A stretch of DNA of 64,000 bases from Vitellaria paradoxa. Its lineage: Eukaryota > Streptophyta > Magnoliopsida > Ericales > Sapotaceae. Made by a program: the position numbers and the translations under genes. This document shows, piece by piece, positions 1-11,942 of this stretch; position 1 is the first letter of the stretch, and every line of letters begins with the position of its first letter. The notes beneath the pieces are model-generated. The model was not told the origin of the DNA. It made no database searches and saw nothing but the letters and a program-made list of their open reading frames with translations. The stretch spans positions 39,724,485 through 39,788,484 of the forward strand of contig CM034237.1 in the NCBI GenBank assembly GCA_019916065.1. Direction: 5' to 3'.

Positions 1-119
1 TTGGTGTTGGTATCAATGATTCATTGAGGAAAATTATGCATCTGTTGGTGTAGCAATTAGGCAATTGGGTTATGGAAATGATTGGCCTTTGCTCAGATTT
101 GGGCCTTTTCTCATATTAA

Positions 120-430
120 CATATCTCCACCTTGAGGACAAGTTAGATTTTAAAGGGGTGGGAGTTGCGTACCCAAAATAGAATTAGTTAGTTAGGAAAA
201 TTGTTAGACTTGTGTTAAGAACTATAAAAGAGCTTGTAAAAGAGATTAAAGATATCAATGAATTTGGTGTTTGAGAATTTTCTCTCACTTGGGAGGTTAA
301 GCCATCCTCGAAATTGGTTCAATTTCTTTCATTTTTCTCTCTTATTTTCTCTTTCTCTCTCTCTCTTGCCAAACACTAATATTTAGGAACACAAGTCTTT
401 ACTATGTATATAGAGAGTTATAACAAAAGA
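120..430 (+). mobile_element. probable LTR-retrotransposon 3' end fragment
   Basis: A motif at about 126-165 (CTCCACCTTGAGGACAAG followed by an A/G-rich AAAGGGGTGGGAG) resembles the polypurine tract found just before the 3' LTR of plant LTR retrotransposons. The following 250 bases end in a long CT-rich stretch (about 325-365), as many U5 regions do. There is no coding sequence and no matching 5' partner in the window, so this is a weak call for a solo or truncated remnant. Confidence 0.3.
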
Positions 431-531
431 AGCTTCTACAAGTGCTTTTAGTACTGTTGCTTATATGTAGTATACCCTTGTAATTTTGTCAACATAAGAA
501 TAATGATGAATAAACAAAAGAAATAAAATGG

Positions 532-723
532 TGTTATGATACTTAGAATATTATGTATATCTTCTAGAATATTCTAATTGGTTTAATTTCTTATTCTAAT
601 TAGTTTGATTTCGTTGTTTTGCTAATTTCCTACTTTCCTAATTGTACTTAAATTATTCATTATAAATATAATGTAAGAGGGGGTGAAAATTAATCTCTCT
701 TAATTATTCTCCTCTCTTTCTCA
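532..723 (+). repeat. left LTR of the Copia remnant
   Basis: About 192 bp, starting TGTTATGATACTTAGA and ending near TCTCA. It aligns with the right LTR at 2213-2367 throughout, including ATGTATATCTTCTA near the start and CATTATAAAT.TAATGTAAGAG near the end. The right copy lacks about 37 bp, so the pair has diverged by both substitutions and indels. Confidence 0.8.
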
Positions 724-1247
724 ACTTGGCATCAAAGTTGTGATCCAATAGAAAAAAAAAAAAAAAGCTACAATAAACCCTAGTCACCAATGCTTGCCAC
801 TTTTTTCACCTCCGACCTTCCAACTATTGTAGTCAACACCCACCACCGCCAACATGAGTGCATTCTTCTGGCAATCACCATTGGCTAAGTCCAACAACTG
901 CCAGGAGTCGCATGTACCTACACAAGCCGGGAGAAGTATCTATTCCAATTCTCATGTGCCCTCAGTTTTGGTGGCGTGTGTCGGTGCATGAGCCACCCTT
1001 ATCCCTTAGGTCACCTCTCATCGTGGTCACCTAATGTGAAGGGTCCTACTATCGTTGTTATCTTGATCTTTGCTTGATCATAGGCTACTTATTGTCTCAG
1101 ATATAGAAAATTTTGTTTGTCGTTCGCCCTAAGCCTTGTATGGAATCCAAGTAGTTTTTGTGAGCATTGTTTGATCTGTTTAGTGCAGTTCTTCTTGGTT
1201 ATGTTTTTCAATGGTCATCACTCATCAGTCATTTTATGGCATCATTG

Positions 1248-2130
1248 TTTTGATTGTATACGGTGACGATATCATTATTTTAGGGGATGATGCTAGCTAA
1301 TGGTATTTCTGCATTGAAGCATCATCTAGGACAACACTTTCGCACAAAGGACATTGGAGGTTTACGCTATTTCCTAGGGATTTAGGCTGCTGATTCTTTT
1401 CAAGACATATCTATATCTCAAAGGAAATATATTCTGGATTTATTCTATAAGACTAGACTCTTGGGTTCTCATCCTGTGAACACTCCATGGACTCTGTTCA
1501 TTTGAACTATAAGAGTGGTTATTCATTTCTTGATATGGGTTTGTACCATCGTCTTGTGGGTAAGCTTATTTACCTTACTGTGACATGGTCTGATATTACA
1601 TATGCAGTTGGTATAATTAGTCAGTTTATGTGTGCTCTTTGTTAACTCCATTTTGATGATGTGGGCTATTAGATGATATATTTAAAGAGTTCTTTTGGCT
1701 GAGGATTATTTTATCGACCTTCATATTATGTAATTGGCTACATTGATGTAGATTGGATTGGCGATCATTTTGATCAACAATCTAGGTCTGGATATTGTGC
1801 TTTTGTTACTGGGAATCTATTAACTTAGAGAAGTAAGAAGCAAGTTGTAGTTGCTCGTTTTAGTGTAGAGGCTGAGTATCGTGCTATGGCCCATATTGCC
1901 TCTAAGATGCTTTGGATTTGTTCTTTCCTCCATGAATTTGGCATTGAAGTTTTAGCTCCAATTTCCATAAATTGTGAAAATCAAGTTGTTATTTTCGTTG
2001 CCAATAGTTTAGTCTGTCATGAATGCGCAAAACATATTGAAGTGAATTTTCATTTTATTCGAAATTTTCTGTTGAATCATGATTTTACTACTCCATTCGT
2101 ACAAATTCTTAGTCGAGTGATATTTTTACC
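1248..2130 (+). pseudogene. Copia pol remnant (reverse transcriptase and RNase H)
   Basis: Translated in several frames, this stretch gives the Copia reverse transcriptase active-site segment (LIVYGDDIIILGDDA, about 1250-1310; the usual form is YVDD). Next come KDIGGLRYFLGI, SQRKYILDL and YHRLVGKLIYL..T.SDITYAVG, then the RNase H signature SKKQVVVARFSVEAEYRAMA (about 1835-1895) and its downstream helix region to about 2130. Stops and frameshifts interrupt it (for example TAG after YFLGI and after GNLLT), and gag, protease and integrase are absent. It cannot make a functional polymerase. The 93-codon open frame at 1886-2167 is only the last intact piece of RNase H. Confidence 0.85.
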
Positions 2131-2212
2131 AAGTTTTTGCTCATTCTTCCTTCCAGCAAATGTCTAACCAAATTAGGCATGTTTGAGCTTTAAACTTCAG
2201 CTTGAGGGAGAG

Positions 2213-2367
2213 TGTTAAGATACTTAGAGTGTCATGTATATCTTCTAAAATATTCTGGTTAGTTTGATTTTCTTGTTTTACTAGTTCCCAATTAAACGCT
2301 TCATTATAAATGTAATGTAAGAGGCGGTGATAATTAATCTCTCTCAATTCCTCTCCTCTCTTTCTCA
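2213..2367 (+). repeat. right LTR of the Copia remnant
   Basis: About 155 bp, starting TGTTAAGATACTTAGA directly after the purine tract and ending TTTCTCA. It is the shorter and diverged partner of 532-723. Confidence 0.8.
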
Positions 2368-5356
2368 TCTGTAATGATAATTGAAGTGATTGAAAATTCT
2401 GGCATTTGTGACTCCTAAAGAAATGTCAATTTGAATAGAACAATTACAGAAAGGGTTGACATGGCACAAAATCCTTTCAAAGATGAAACCTTGCAAAGTT
2501 GTGCCAATTTGAACGTCCAGAGACGCAGTAATTTCGCAATTTTAGTACGTTGGTAGGACATTTCTTTATGCAGTGAATGTTACTGCAATTTTAGAGAAGA
2601 AATTTCATTTGACTTCACTTCAGCTGGAATATATTATTCCTCTTAACCCTTCAGTAGTAGTGAAGCTACTATTTTAAGTATATGACGATTAAACAAAAAG
2701 GTGAGACCCTTTAATGTATCCTTGGGTTTTATGAACAAACTTAGTAATATGAAACGAGGGTAAGACAGTCATCAAAATTTAAATCCTATTATCTCTAGGA
2801 ATAGGTAAATAATAAAAGCAAACCCATAAAAATAAAATCTCTTAGCACATTACAACTGATATCCGAATGATGTTCTTGGTTGAATATCTAACATTGTTGA
2901 CGGTGGCGTGAAAATGATGGATCCACATGGTTGGAGGAAGGAACTTTAATTTGTCCTACATTAGAATTTATTCTACATGAAGATGTTTTCAAATGAGTAC
3001 TGCCAACTTCTTAATATAAACGCGAGTGCAGATAAACTTCCCATGTCTAATAAGTGTGATTGGGACATTCATGACCAAGAAATTCCATTTGGTTACATAC
3101 TGCCTCCAAATATAGAATTTAAGCCTATATTTCTCCCCCTTTATTATGAAAGTGCAAAACAGTGTCATAACATTAGACAAGTGATTGCCGTTTAAAGTTG
3201 GATTGAAACTTAAGCCTAACATTCTTGGAAAACATTGATGGTGAAGCAAAATGCTTTTGGAATAACCCCTTTTTAAAAAGTTGTTTCCAATTATGTTTAT
3301 CTTCTCAATGTCACATTAACATAATTAAGTAGTAGCCCACCAATGGCCTTGGAGCACTGTAGAAAGTAGTATGACATGCAAATTTCGATTATGCGGTTAC
3401 TTGATCTAGTAGTTCTTTCAAATATTTTTTCTTTTTTGATTCACTCTCTCTCGTTGGGTTAGGGACTTGAATGTGTATCAAATGACTCTTATATGAAGCT
3501 TGTTTTTTGTCTAGGAAATACAGACTCATCATTCAGGGTGTCGTTTGCATGTTGGACTCACGAAAGAATCAGACACATAGCACACACTTTGAACTTATGT
3601 CAGATTTCTCTTTTGCTATATTCACTTTTTTTTTTTATCCTCGAACATAGTTTGGACACGCCATAAATTCATTTTGACGACACTTTGGGCTCACTTTTAA
3701 CAAAAATTAATTTTTTATTATAATTTCTCAATTTTTTATGAAATGTAATCATTATGTAATTTTTTTTATTGATTTTTAAGAAATGAAATACGCAGTTTTA
3801 AGTTTTAATTAGTGGCGTATTTTATTATTTTGATCATATTTAAATAAAATATTAATATGTAAGGCATATAAAAAATTATATATTTCTTTTAAATTCTTAC
3901 CGTATATCGTGTTACTATCTTGAGTCAGTGTCTGTACTTTTTAGTTTCTGGTTCATTTGATCTATTCCTAACTGGCACCTTGAAAGTTAGATCATCCATG
4001 GTGTGATGATGATATATCTGGGAAAGAAGGAACTGGGTAATAGTGCATTGAGAACCATGTGGGTCAACTTCTGAAAAGCCCCAGGAAGGAGGAGAGACAT
4101 GAGGGGGAATAAAAGGATATGGGTTGGGTAGGCATATTGTTAATGCAAAGTGTTGAGCCAAATTTGGCTCGGGTGCCTATTTGAATTGATTTTGGAATGA
4201 CTTTATAACCAGAATTATATCAAATTTCTGCCATCACTACCTTGTTTAAAAGGTCTACAACAAAACAAGCACAACATATGGCAATGATAAAAGAATAAAT
4301 AAATAAAACATTGGTAAGTCATGGGTATTGAAACAGCGGCTGACACAGTGTTACCTTAGTTGGAATTCACATCTGTCACAAGATAAGATGCGTTTGATTT
4401 ACTAAAAACCATTGAAAAATTTTGAAAATCTTTGAATACTTCTAAAAGTTATTCATTTTTTATTTCACTGTGTAAATTACGAACTCACAAATTATCTCAT
4501 TTTATCTTCCTTTTTGTTACTCTAAGCGCACTCACAGTATTATATCATCTTAGTTGGAAGTCACCTCTAACATAGTATTATCTTAATTGAACTTATCTCT
4601 GTTGTCGACGCAGTACAATTTTAGCATTAGATTTTAACACCTGCAACTATGGATAGAAAATTTAACTTTTTTTTTTTTTAAATTCCTAATAATCCTTTCT
4701 GTGGTAATTTTTCAACTTTACCGCCAAACATTAAATCTTAAATCCGGACCTGTTCATATATATATATATATATATATATGTATATTTGTAAAAGGGTCCC
4801 TCTCTAAAGAATTCTCTTGGTAGTCCAAAGCTAAAGTAAAGAAAAGATCACTAGTTATTGAAAAGTACTCCTATTAGTTTTTCACTTCTCCAGTCCCATT
4901 AGTGCAGGGATCCCTTTCTATCTATCATTCAATCTCTTTTTTGAGTCTTCATAAAAATAAATAAATAAATAAATAAATAAAAATACAACTTTTTTGAGCT
5001 GACTACGAATGTGTCGTTTTCAGGGCTGCTCAAAGGGAACAAGGATGGTTGTTAAAGAGATCATGGCCTTAACCAACCCAAGCCATAATGATGAATTTTA
5101 CTAACAACAGAGAAAATTTATGGTGGTGTTGATGGATGGTGATATTAATGATCAAGGTTCAATGCTCCTGCGAATTACATGTTATTATTCCTGTGGCCCA
5201 CTTATTCCTCAAAATTTTGATCATTTAATCGCTGTCGGCAGATGATTCTCCATTGTTCGATCTTAATATGGTAATTTTAGTATTTTATAAAATACTTAGT
5301 TCTGTCTTGTTTAATAATCAAAATTTTACCATAACTAACTATTGTTATAGTAAAAG
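2368..5356. other. intergenic, no gene seen
   Basis: AT-rich sequence with only short chance open frames. It holds an (AT)n run at 4756-4779 and an (AAAT)n run at about 4953-4983. A stretch near 4389-4510 looks like an inverted fragment of the short Tourist-like MITE seen at 9127-9283 (shared wording: TTTATTTCACT, TTACGAACTCACAAATTATCTCA). Confidence 0.6.
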
Positions 5357-5374
5357 AATAGAAATATCTTTCTT

Positions 5375-5636
5375 CGGGTACGTGGTAGTCCGCAGCCGCT
5401 ACGTTGTACTGGGGTGTGCACAGGACGAAGCATGCTTCGAGACCCTAGCCGGCAAAGGGTCCCGAATAGTAAACCAGCCTAGGCAAGTCTTGACTGACCG
5501 GCTCGACTGAGGGAGATTGTTAGAAGCCCGCCGAAACGGTGACCTTCCCTCTCCGAAGGAGAGTCGAACTCGGAACCTCACGCAACCCAAACCCTCAGGC
5601 GCTCCCGAACCCTCACTGGACCACCCTTTAAGGGGC
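5375..5636 (-). mobile_element. tRNA-derived SINE with perfect 18-bp TSD
   Basis: A 262-bp GC-rich island in AT-rich DNA, flanked by identical 18-bp repeats AATAGAAATATCTTTCTT (5357-5374 and 5637-5654). Read on the - strand it starts GCCCCTTAAAGGGTGG, has a box A-like TGGTCCAGTGAGG close to its 5' end and a box B-like GAGTTCGACTCTC about 40 bases later. This is the arrangement of a pol III promoter from a tRNA-derived SINE. The 3' end (CCACGTACCCG) has no A or T tail of its own and runs straight into the duplication. The perfect TSD implies a fairly recent insertion. The open frames across it are not genes. Confidence 0.85.
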
Positions 5637-5654
5637 AATAGAAATATCTTTCTT

Positions 5655-8600
5655 ATTATGATTATTGGACGAGGATTAAGTGTTTGTTTTCTATTTTTGT
5701 TTTGTTTTATTTTTTTTTTTATCAATTTTCATTTTTGGGAAAAATAATTTGAGTTTTTCTGAGCTTAAAATTTATTTTCGAAAATTAACAACAACATTTT
5801 CTTTTTATTAATCAACTTAGGGTAATTAATTAGTTTGCTCTAATCATTCATCATAAAACCAATCTCATCTAGCAATTTATAGATTTTGTTCAGTATTTTG
5901 CCATATAATTCTATCCTACTAACCTTAGCAATTGTGATTAATCGGATCTTTGACTCAACATACCTTGCAATCTTTACCATCTTTTTGACTTTGTAATGTC
6001 CAAATCTTTATAACGTTTAATGCTCAAGTGCACTTGGATTTCGGCATGGTCAACTTTGTATATGATGAACCACAACTACTTGGATGTAATATATATATAT
6101 ATATATATACACACACTAAAAAGATGTGTGGTTATTATTTAATTTGTGCAGTGTACAAATGAAATGATGTGATAGTTGAAATTTTGAAATTTATAAAATG
6201 ATTTAATTAGGATAGTTCGTAGAAGTTATTTGATTTAAATTTTAAATTAAATGGGAGGTTGAAGGTTATTTTAAGAAATTAAAAAAAAATTCATTAAAAT
6301 TAACCTTTTATTAACTTTTAGGTTTTACTAATACCTTAGTATTTTATCTATATCTATATAATAGTATAAATATCTATATGATATTCATTTGGATAATTAT
6401 GGATTTTATATCAATTCGTACGAGATTAAATTTCTTTAAAATATAAGAAAGAGTAAGAGATGTTTAATTTAATATAGTAAGCAGGAATGGATGTACACGC
6501 TTTGTGCATGTGGAAAAGAAATATTCATATTTTTATTTAATTTTTTATATTTTCACTAAATTTGCAAGTACGTTTTAATTAAAGATTAAAAATTACTATA
6601 TTAACCTCAGATAATAAATAGTGACATTTTAAGTAAATAGTGAGTAATTAATAAATGTTTTAAAAAAGAAAAAAAAAGTAGTGGAAAATTAAAAGATTTA
6701 CTAGGAAACTGATAATATATAAAATAAAATTACCTAAGTAATTTTTAAAATTTCAAAAATTATTTATACACCTCTTTTATTTATAGGTGGTTGTTAGTGA
6801 GTAAATGATATTAATGAAAGAAGCTAAATTTTTCACCAAATAGTTGTCCTTGTTTAAATTTCACTAACACTCATGACATTTCCTTATATAATAATATTTA
6901 TTAATAGATGATAATACCTTGTTAAAATATTTTATAATCACACATCATATATTGGAACCATTACTACTTAGGATATGTTTGGTACGAGATGAAAATTTAA
7001 GAGGTAAAAAATTATGAGGGTAATTATTACCTTAGTAATAATTATTGGAGTAACAAATTTGTGATACTTATATTTGAATTAAGATAATAAATATTACCTA
7101 ATAATAATTATATTATGTTTGATATTTTAAAATTTTTTAAGGGATAAAAGTTAATTGTGTTTGAAATGAAGATAAATTAACCAAGAGTAAAAGTTAATAT
7201 TTAATTTTCATAAAATATTATAATAAAATAACTCATCATAATCATTGTTGTTTTAACAATAATAATTAATTTTAATAAAAAATATATTATTAAATTATAT
7301 ACTTTTAAATAAAATATTAATTATAAAAAGTAATTTTACCATAGATTAAATTTCAATAGTAATTAATTTTAATAGTGAATTATTATCTGTTAAAAATTAT
7401 TTTCATTTTGACAAAAAAAATTTAATAAAACAAATAGTTTTAGTTTATTAAATAACTTTTTGGTTTTAATAAATTACATTAATACAATACATAATCTAGT
7501 AAATTATTATTTATGAGACATAATTTTCATTTAATAAAATATTTTAATAAAATAAATTATTTTAATAAATCATTATTTTTTATTAAACATTAATTTTAAT
7601 TTGAGAAAATAAATAATTTTAGTCATAAATTAATATTTCTATAGTATTATTTTAATAAAATGAAATAAATTATTTTAACAAAAAACTATTATTCATTAAA
7701 TATTATTTTGATAAAATAATTTAATAATTAATTAATTTTAATTTGATTAAATAAATTATTATTTTATAATATTTATTATAATTATTTATAGGAGAACGCT
7801 ACTCAAGATTTTACACGAGGGAAAAGAAATATTTTATGGGATAACGAGAAAAGAGTAAAATTTTTCTATTACCCCTTGTTACCCACCCCTTAAAGTAAAA
7901 ATTTTTCCTCATATGAGAGTAATTGTTAACTTAGAATAATTGTTACTCCCATCATCCAAATTGATGCAATGAAAGGTAACCCTCCATTACCTCCAAAACA
8001 AACATCTCCTTAAAATAATTGCTCCACTAATATTATAAATGATTTTTAATATTTCTTTTCCATTCTAATTTTAAATTTATCATAGTATACCATATTAAAA
8101 TACTCAAATCAATTACCAAATTCATATGTAAACTAACAGATTTATATCTAAATAATTTGTATTAAATTAATATATAGAATCAAATCCTTCGATTACAAAT
8201 TCATAAATATAAATACAATCTAAATGTTGTCACTCAGAATTTGTTAAATTTTCCAACTTTTTATGTGACATTTGGTTTGTATTTCTATTTTTTATTTTAT
8301 GTTTTTATTTTTTATTTTATGTGTTTTATGTTTAGAAATTTTCAAATAAAGAAAACAGGGAAAAACACATTTAGAAATTTTTTTTATTTTGGATTAAAAA
8401 ATTTAGAAAGACTTTTTGCCTTTTATATTTTATGTGAAAATCCATTCTCTATTTTCTACGATAGATTATGAAAACACAAGTGACCAACTGCATTTTGAAC
8501 TATTTTTCTTATTTTTAAAAACTCAAAAATGAAAAATAAACTCAAAATAAGTATACCAAATGGCATCTTAAGTTAATAAAGATGAACATTTTAGTTTTAT

Positions 8601-8983
8601 TAGGTAAATATCACTATATATACACAGACACACACACAGTCACACAGAGAGACTTAGTTTGATCAATGAAATTAAACACAACAATCTGCATTTTCTTTTC
8701 TCCAAAAAAAAAAAAAAAAGCACATTTTCTGTTTTATAAAGTAACAAAAAGCAACTGTTTCAAAAAAAAAAAAAACCAACGACAAAAAGACTAAAAGCAG
8801 GCGCTTTGGCTAGCACATTGGTGAATTAAAATAGATAGCAGAGAAACAAGTAGGTACCCGTTGATGATTCTTTTGTCTGGAGAAGATATCACAAAGCTAG
8901 TTTGAAAAAAATACATGCTTTGCTTGGTGCCTAAGTTAGGCTTAGCAAACTGATAAAACAAGATTCGTTTCGGTCCCCACACG

Positions 8984-8990
<7 letters not shown>
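5655..8990. other. intergenic AT-rich DNA with a possible MITE
   Basis: No gene is seen. (AT)n/(AC)n runs lie at about 6088-6116. The part from about 6970 to 8012 may be one element: it opens TAGGATATGTTTGGTAC and closes CCAAAACAAACATCTCCTTA, which are loosely inverted copies. Its interior is made of AATAAATTATTTTAATAAA-type repeats (7200-7760). Target duplication is unclear. Open frames here are low-complexity chance frames. Confidence 0.4.

Positions 8991-9041
<51 letters not shown>
8991..9041. repeat. (TC)n microsatellite, about 25 units
   Basis: An uninterrupted TC run of 51 bases, the longest perfect dinucleotide tract in the window. On the - strand it reads as an Arg-Glu repeat in a chance open frame (8791-9048), which is not a gene. 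Confidence 0.95.
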
Positions 9042-9044
<3 letters not shown>

Positions 9045-9126
9045 GCATGGTGATCCATTCGGCTGGTGAAAGCTCAATTTTTGGCCCTTTCTAGCCTATT
9101 CCATAAATAGAAAAACTTAATATTCA

Positions 9127-9283
9127 GGGGTGTTTGGTGTGTTAAAAAGTGAGTTAAAGTGAAATAATTTGAGATAATTTGTAAATTTGTAATTTATGTA
9201 GTGAAATAAAAAGTAAATAACTTTTAAAAATTTTTAAAAATTTTTAGAGTCTTTCAGAATTTTACATCGCACGAAACGAACCC
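9127..9283. mobile_element. short Tourist-like MITE, about 157 bp
   Basis: The left end GGGGTGTTTGGTGTG and the right end (read inverted, GGGTTCGTTTCGTGCG) are imperfect inverted repeats. Flanking TCA/TAA is a poor 3-bp duplication. Its interior (AAAAAGTGAG...TTTGTAATTTATGTAGTGA) recurs at 40838-40920 next to the 673-bp duplication, so it belongs to a local repeat family. Confidence 0.5.
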
Positions 9284-11424
9284 TAATAATTTGGTAATTA
9301 AGAGTTAGATTATTTATTTTTTTATGGATTTTTTTTTTTACAAATTATTCATATTCTTGTAAGAAATAATTATATAAAAAAATTTAAAAAATAAATGTAA
9401 TAATGAAAAAATCAATTTTTTTATATCTATATAAGCATAATTGATTGGTCTTAAAAGATGTCAAAAAAATGAGATTAAGCCAAGGATGAAGATACTAAAT
9501 CCCTAAATTAAGAAGAATTTCAGTGTATGCCAAAAAAAAAATCTTAATTTAAAATTGTCTTGTCATACTAAAATTTTTAAAAATAATTTGGGAGTCTATG
9601 TACGTAATATAATTTGAAATTGGTGTTTAATTTGAGATTATATGAAACTTTGGGTATACATACTAATTAATTTAGTGCTCTTACCTTAATATTGAGTAGT
9701 TGCTCCTATGTCCGTCTTATCATGCATGCTTAAATCCAATTAATTCTTTTGCTGCATTTAACAAGAGAAGATACCTCCGGCTTGCTGTTTTTTTTTTTTT
9801 TTTTTTAGCATTTGTTAATAGCTACTCAAGAATATTCATTAAGAGCCAACGAAAATAAGTTATATAGGGCTTACTTTTTAGAGGTCACTAATTCGAGTAT
9901 TCTCAAGATTACTAGAATGTTTACTCGGTCGTTAACTTTAGGACCTCAAAAATTAGTTAAGGTGCGCATAAACTAGTTTACACACTCTAAGTTACAAAAA
10001 AAAAAAAAAAAATTATGCCATTAATATTAATGTTTTACACTTTTTTAAGAACAAATCTGTTAAAATGCGAGATATTAATATTATGTGGCATATATTTAAT
10101 GAGCGCGCCTATGACATCGGTTAATGGGACTTTTTTTTTTATTCGAATAAATGTGTTTTTATTTTATTTTCTTCTACATTGAAATTATTTTAATTTAATG
10201 TTGTGATGGATTAAATTATTTATTCAAAAAATTAGAATAAAAATGAGACACTTGCTTGTTTGAAACTCTATAAAATTTTATAAAACTTTATAAATTTTAA
10301 AAAAATAATTTTTCAATTTATTATATAAATTATAAGACTACAGCTTATAATATATTAACTATTGTAACTTTAAATACCCCTCACTCACATAATTCGAAAG
10401 GCAAGTTGAAGCGAGTGCAAAAACGTTAGAGCGGCAATTGAAACAAAAACAAAAACCGTAAGGCTGAGAATATATCCTTTCACTTCATGTTTGGGATGAG
10501 AGTTTTACTCCATGCTTAGATGTCTGCCACCTGGTTAAATACTAAATTAATGTCTAGGGAGTGTGTCTAGGGAGTGTTAGGAGTGTCAAAAAATAAAATA
10601 AGGCGTAATTTAGATAATTTTTTTACGTTTAACACTCAGCTACCAAATCATGTTTTTCAAATATAAATAATGCGGTTCGAATAGATTTTTACCTGCTCCA
10701 ACGGATTTCGACAGAAATTTTTGATTTTTGCATTAAAATGTTAGATTTTAAATCCATTTAAACGGATTTTTGAATCTGTTTCAACATATTTATCTTAGAA
10801 CTTTTAGAAAGTTGTTAAAAAATTTTTGAGATTTGTAGAAAAATTATTAAAATTTGTAAAATGTTATTAGGGTTTATAAAAAATTTACTGGGGTTAGTAC
10901 AAATTTGTTAGAATATGTAGATATATATAAGTTTATAGAAATTTTATGAACCACGAAGTGAGTAAAATTTTTTTGAAGAATTTTATAAATTTTTAAAATT
11001 TTTCAAAAATTTTCTAATATTTTCGGCACTTCAAACCACCCTAAAATGTGTTTAAGCATTCACTTAAAAAACTTAAAATAATCACACATTGGAATAAGCG
11101 TGTAACATATGTTAATAATATTTGATACTGATAACATCAGTATTAGTTATAAATATGAGTCTGACTGTCTATTTTAATAAATAAAAATAATAAGATATAT
11201 TTCAATAAGTATTTATTTTAAAAATATAAAATATCCGATACGTGTTTCTGTTTTAAAAAATAATAAGACACGTTTTAATTAATATTTTACGTGTCCATTT
11301 AAAAAAAATATTAAGATATGTTTTTCTATACCAGTGTTCAGTCCGTGTCAACAAAGAATTTGATTGGGAAACAAATGTTAATTAATTTTAAAATGATTTT
11401 TTAGTTACTTAATATCAACACATC
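9284..11424. other. intergenic, no gene seen
   Basis: AT-rich with homopolymer runs (poly-T at 9788-9806, poly-A at about 9995-10011). The stretch near 11100-11345 repeats ATACGTGTTTCTG/ACACGTTTT/ACGTGTCC words like those in the WRKY intron at 29880-30290, suggesting remnants of one MITE family. Confidence 0.5.
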
Positions 11425-11427
11425 TTA

Positions 11428-11939
11428 GGGTGCGTTTGGTGCACCAAAGTTTGATGAAAATCTCTAAAATCTTTGAAAATCTCTATAAAATTTTATACAT
11501 TCCCGCTTTCTTAAAATTAAAAAAACGTTCAATATCTTTAAAAAAAAAGTCGTTAACTAGAATTCGGTTAATTAAATAACAAAATTTTTCGCCATTCTCA
11601 CCATGGACTTCTAAGTTACCAAATGACACCCACTTTGACTATTTTTTATGGCGTTTTTAAAACCGTTCTAGCGGATTGTAGAGATTTTTTTGACGGAATT
11701 ACGCGGTCAACTTTCGTCCAAGCAGTTTCCACAATTCATTTGGACAGATTATAATGTAAAGAAATCATAACTGTCTAAAATTTTGAATCCGTCCAAACGA
11801 AAATTTAATCTGTCGGAATGAAATTTTTCTATTCATCCCCAAAAAATGTGGTTTGAGCGGTGTGTACCAAACACAAAAAATTTTTTCAAACCATATTTTA
11901 TCTCATTTTTTTATATTTTTTGGTGCGCCAAACACACTC
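11428..11939. mobile_element. Tourist-like (PIF/Harbinger) MITE, 512 bp
   Basis: The left terminus GGGTGCGTTTGGTGCACC and the right terminus, read inverted, GAGTGTGTTTGGCGCACC match at 15 of 18 positions. The element is flanked by the trinucleotide TTA on both sides (11425-11427 and 11940-11942), the usual PIF/Harbinger target duplication. No transposase is encoded, so it is non-autonomous. Confidence 0.75.
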
Positions 11940-11942
11940 TTA

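Larger units (their letters stand above)
532..2367 (+). mobile_element. internally deleted Copia retrotransposon
   Basis: Two related direct repeats (532-723 and 2213-2367, both starting TGTTA) flank a decayed pol remnant. A primer-binding-like site (TTGGCATCAAAGT, one or two changes from the common TGGTATCAGAGC) follows the left LTR. A purine tract (TTGAGGGAGAG, about 2202-2212) directly precedes the right LTR. At 1.84 kb it is far shorter than an autonomous Copia element (about 5 kb): gag, protease and integrase are missing and the RT is frameshifted. No clean 5-bp target duplication is visible, though AATGG before and AATGA a few bases after the element are similar. It is dead and probably old. 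Confidence 0.85.

Noticed and set aside
5399..5747. Open frames of 108 and 76 codons on both strands
   Set aside because: They lie inside the GC-rich SINE and share no features with known proteins; high GC alone keeps the frames open.
8791..9048. 85-codon frame with an Arg-Glu repeat
   Set aside because: It is the (TC)n microsatellite read on the - strand.
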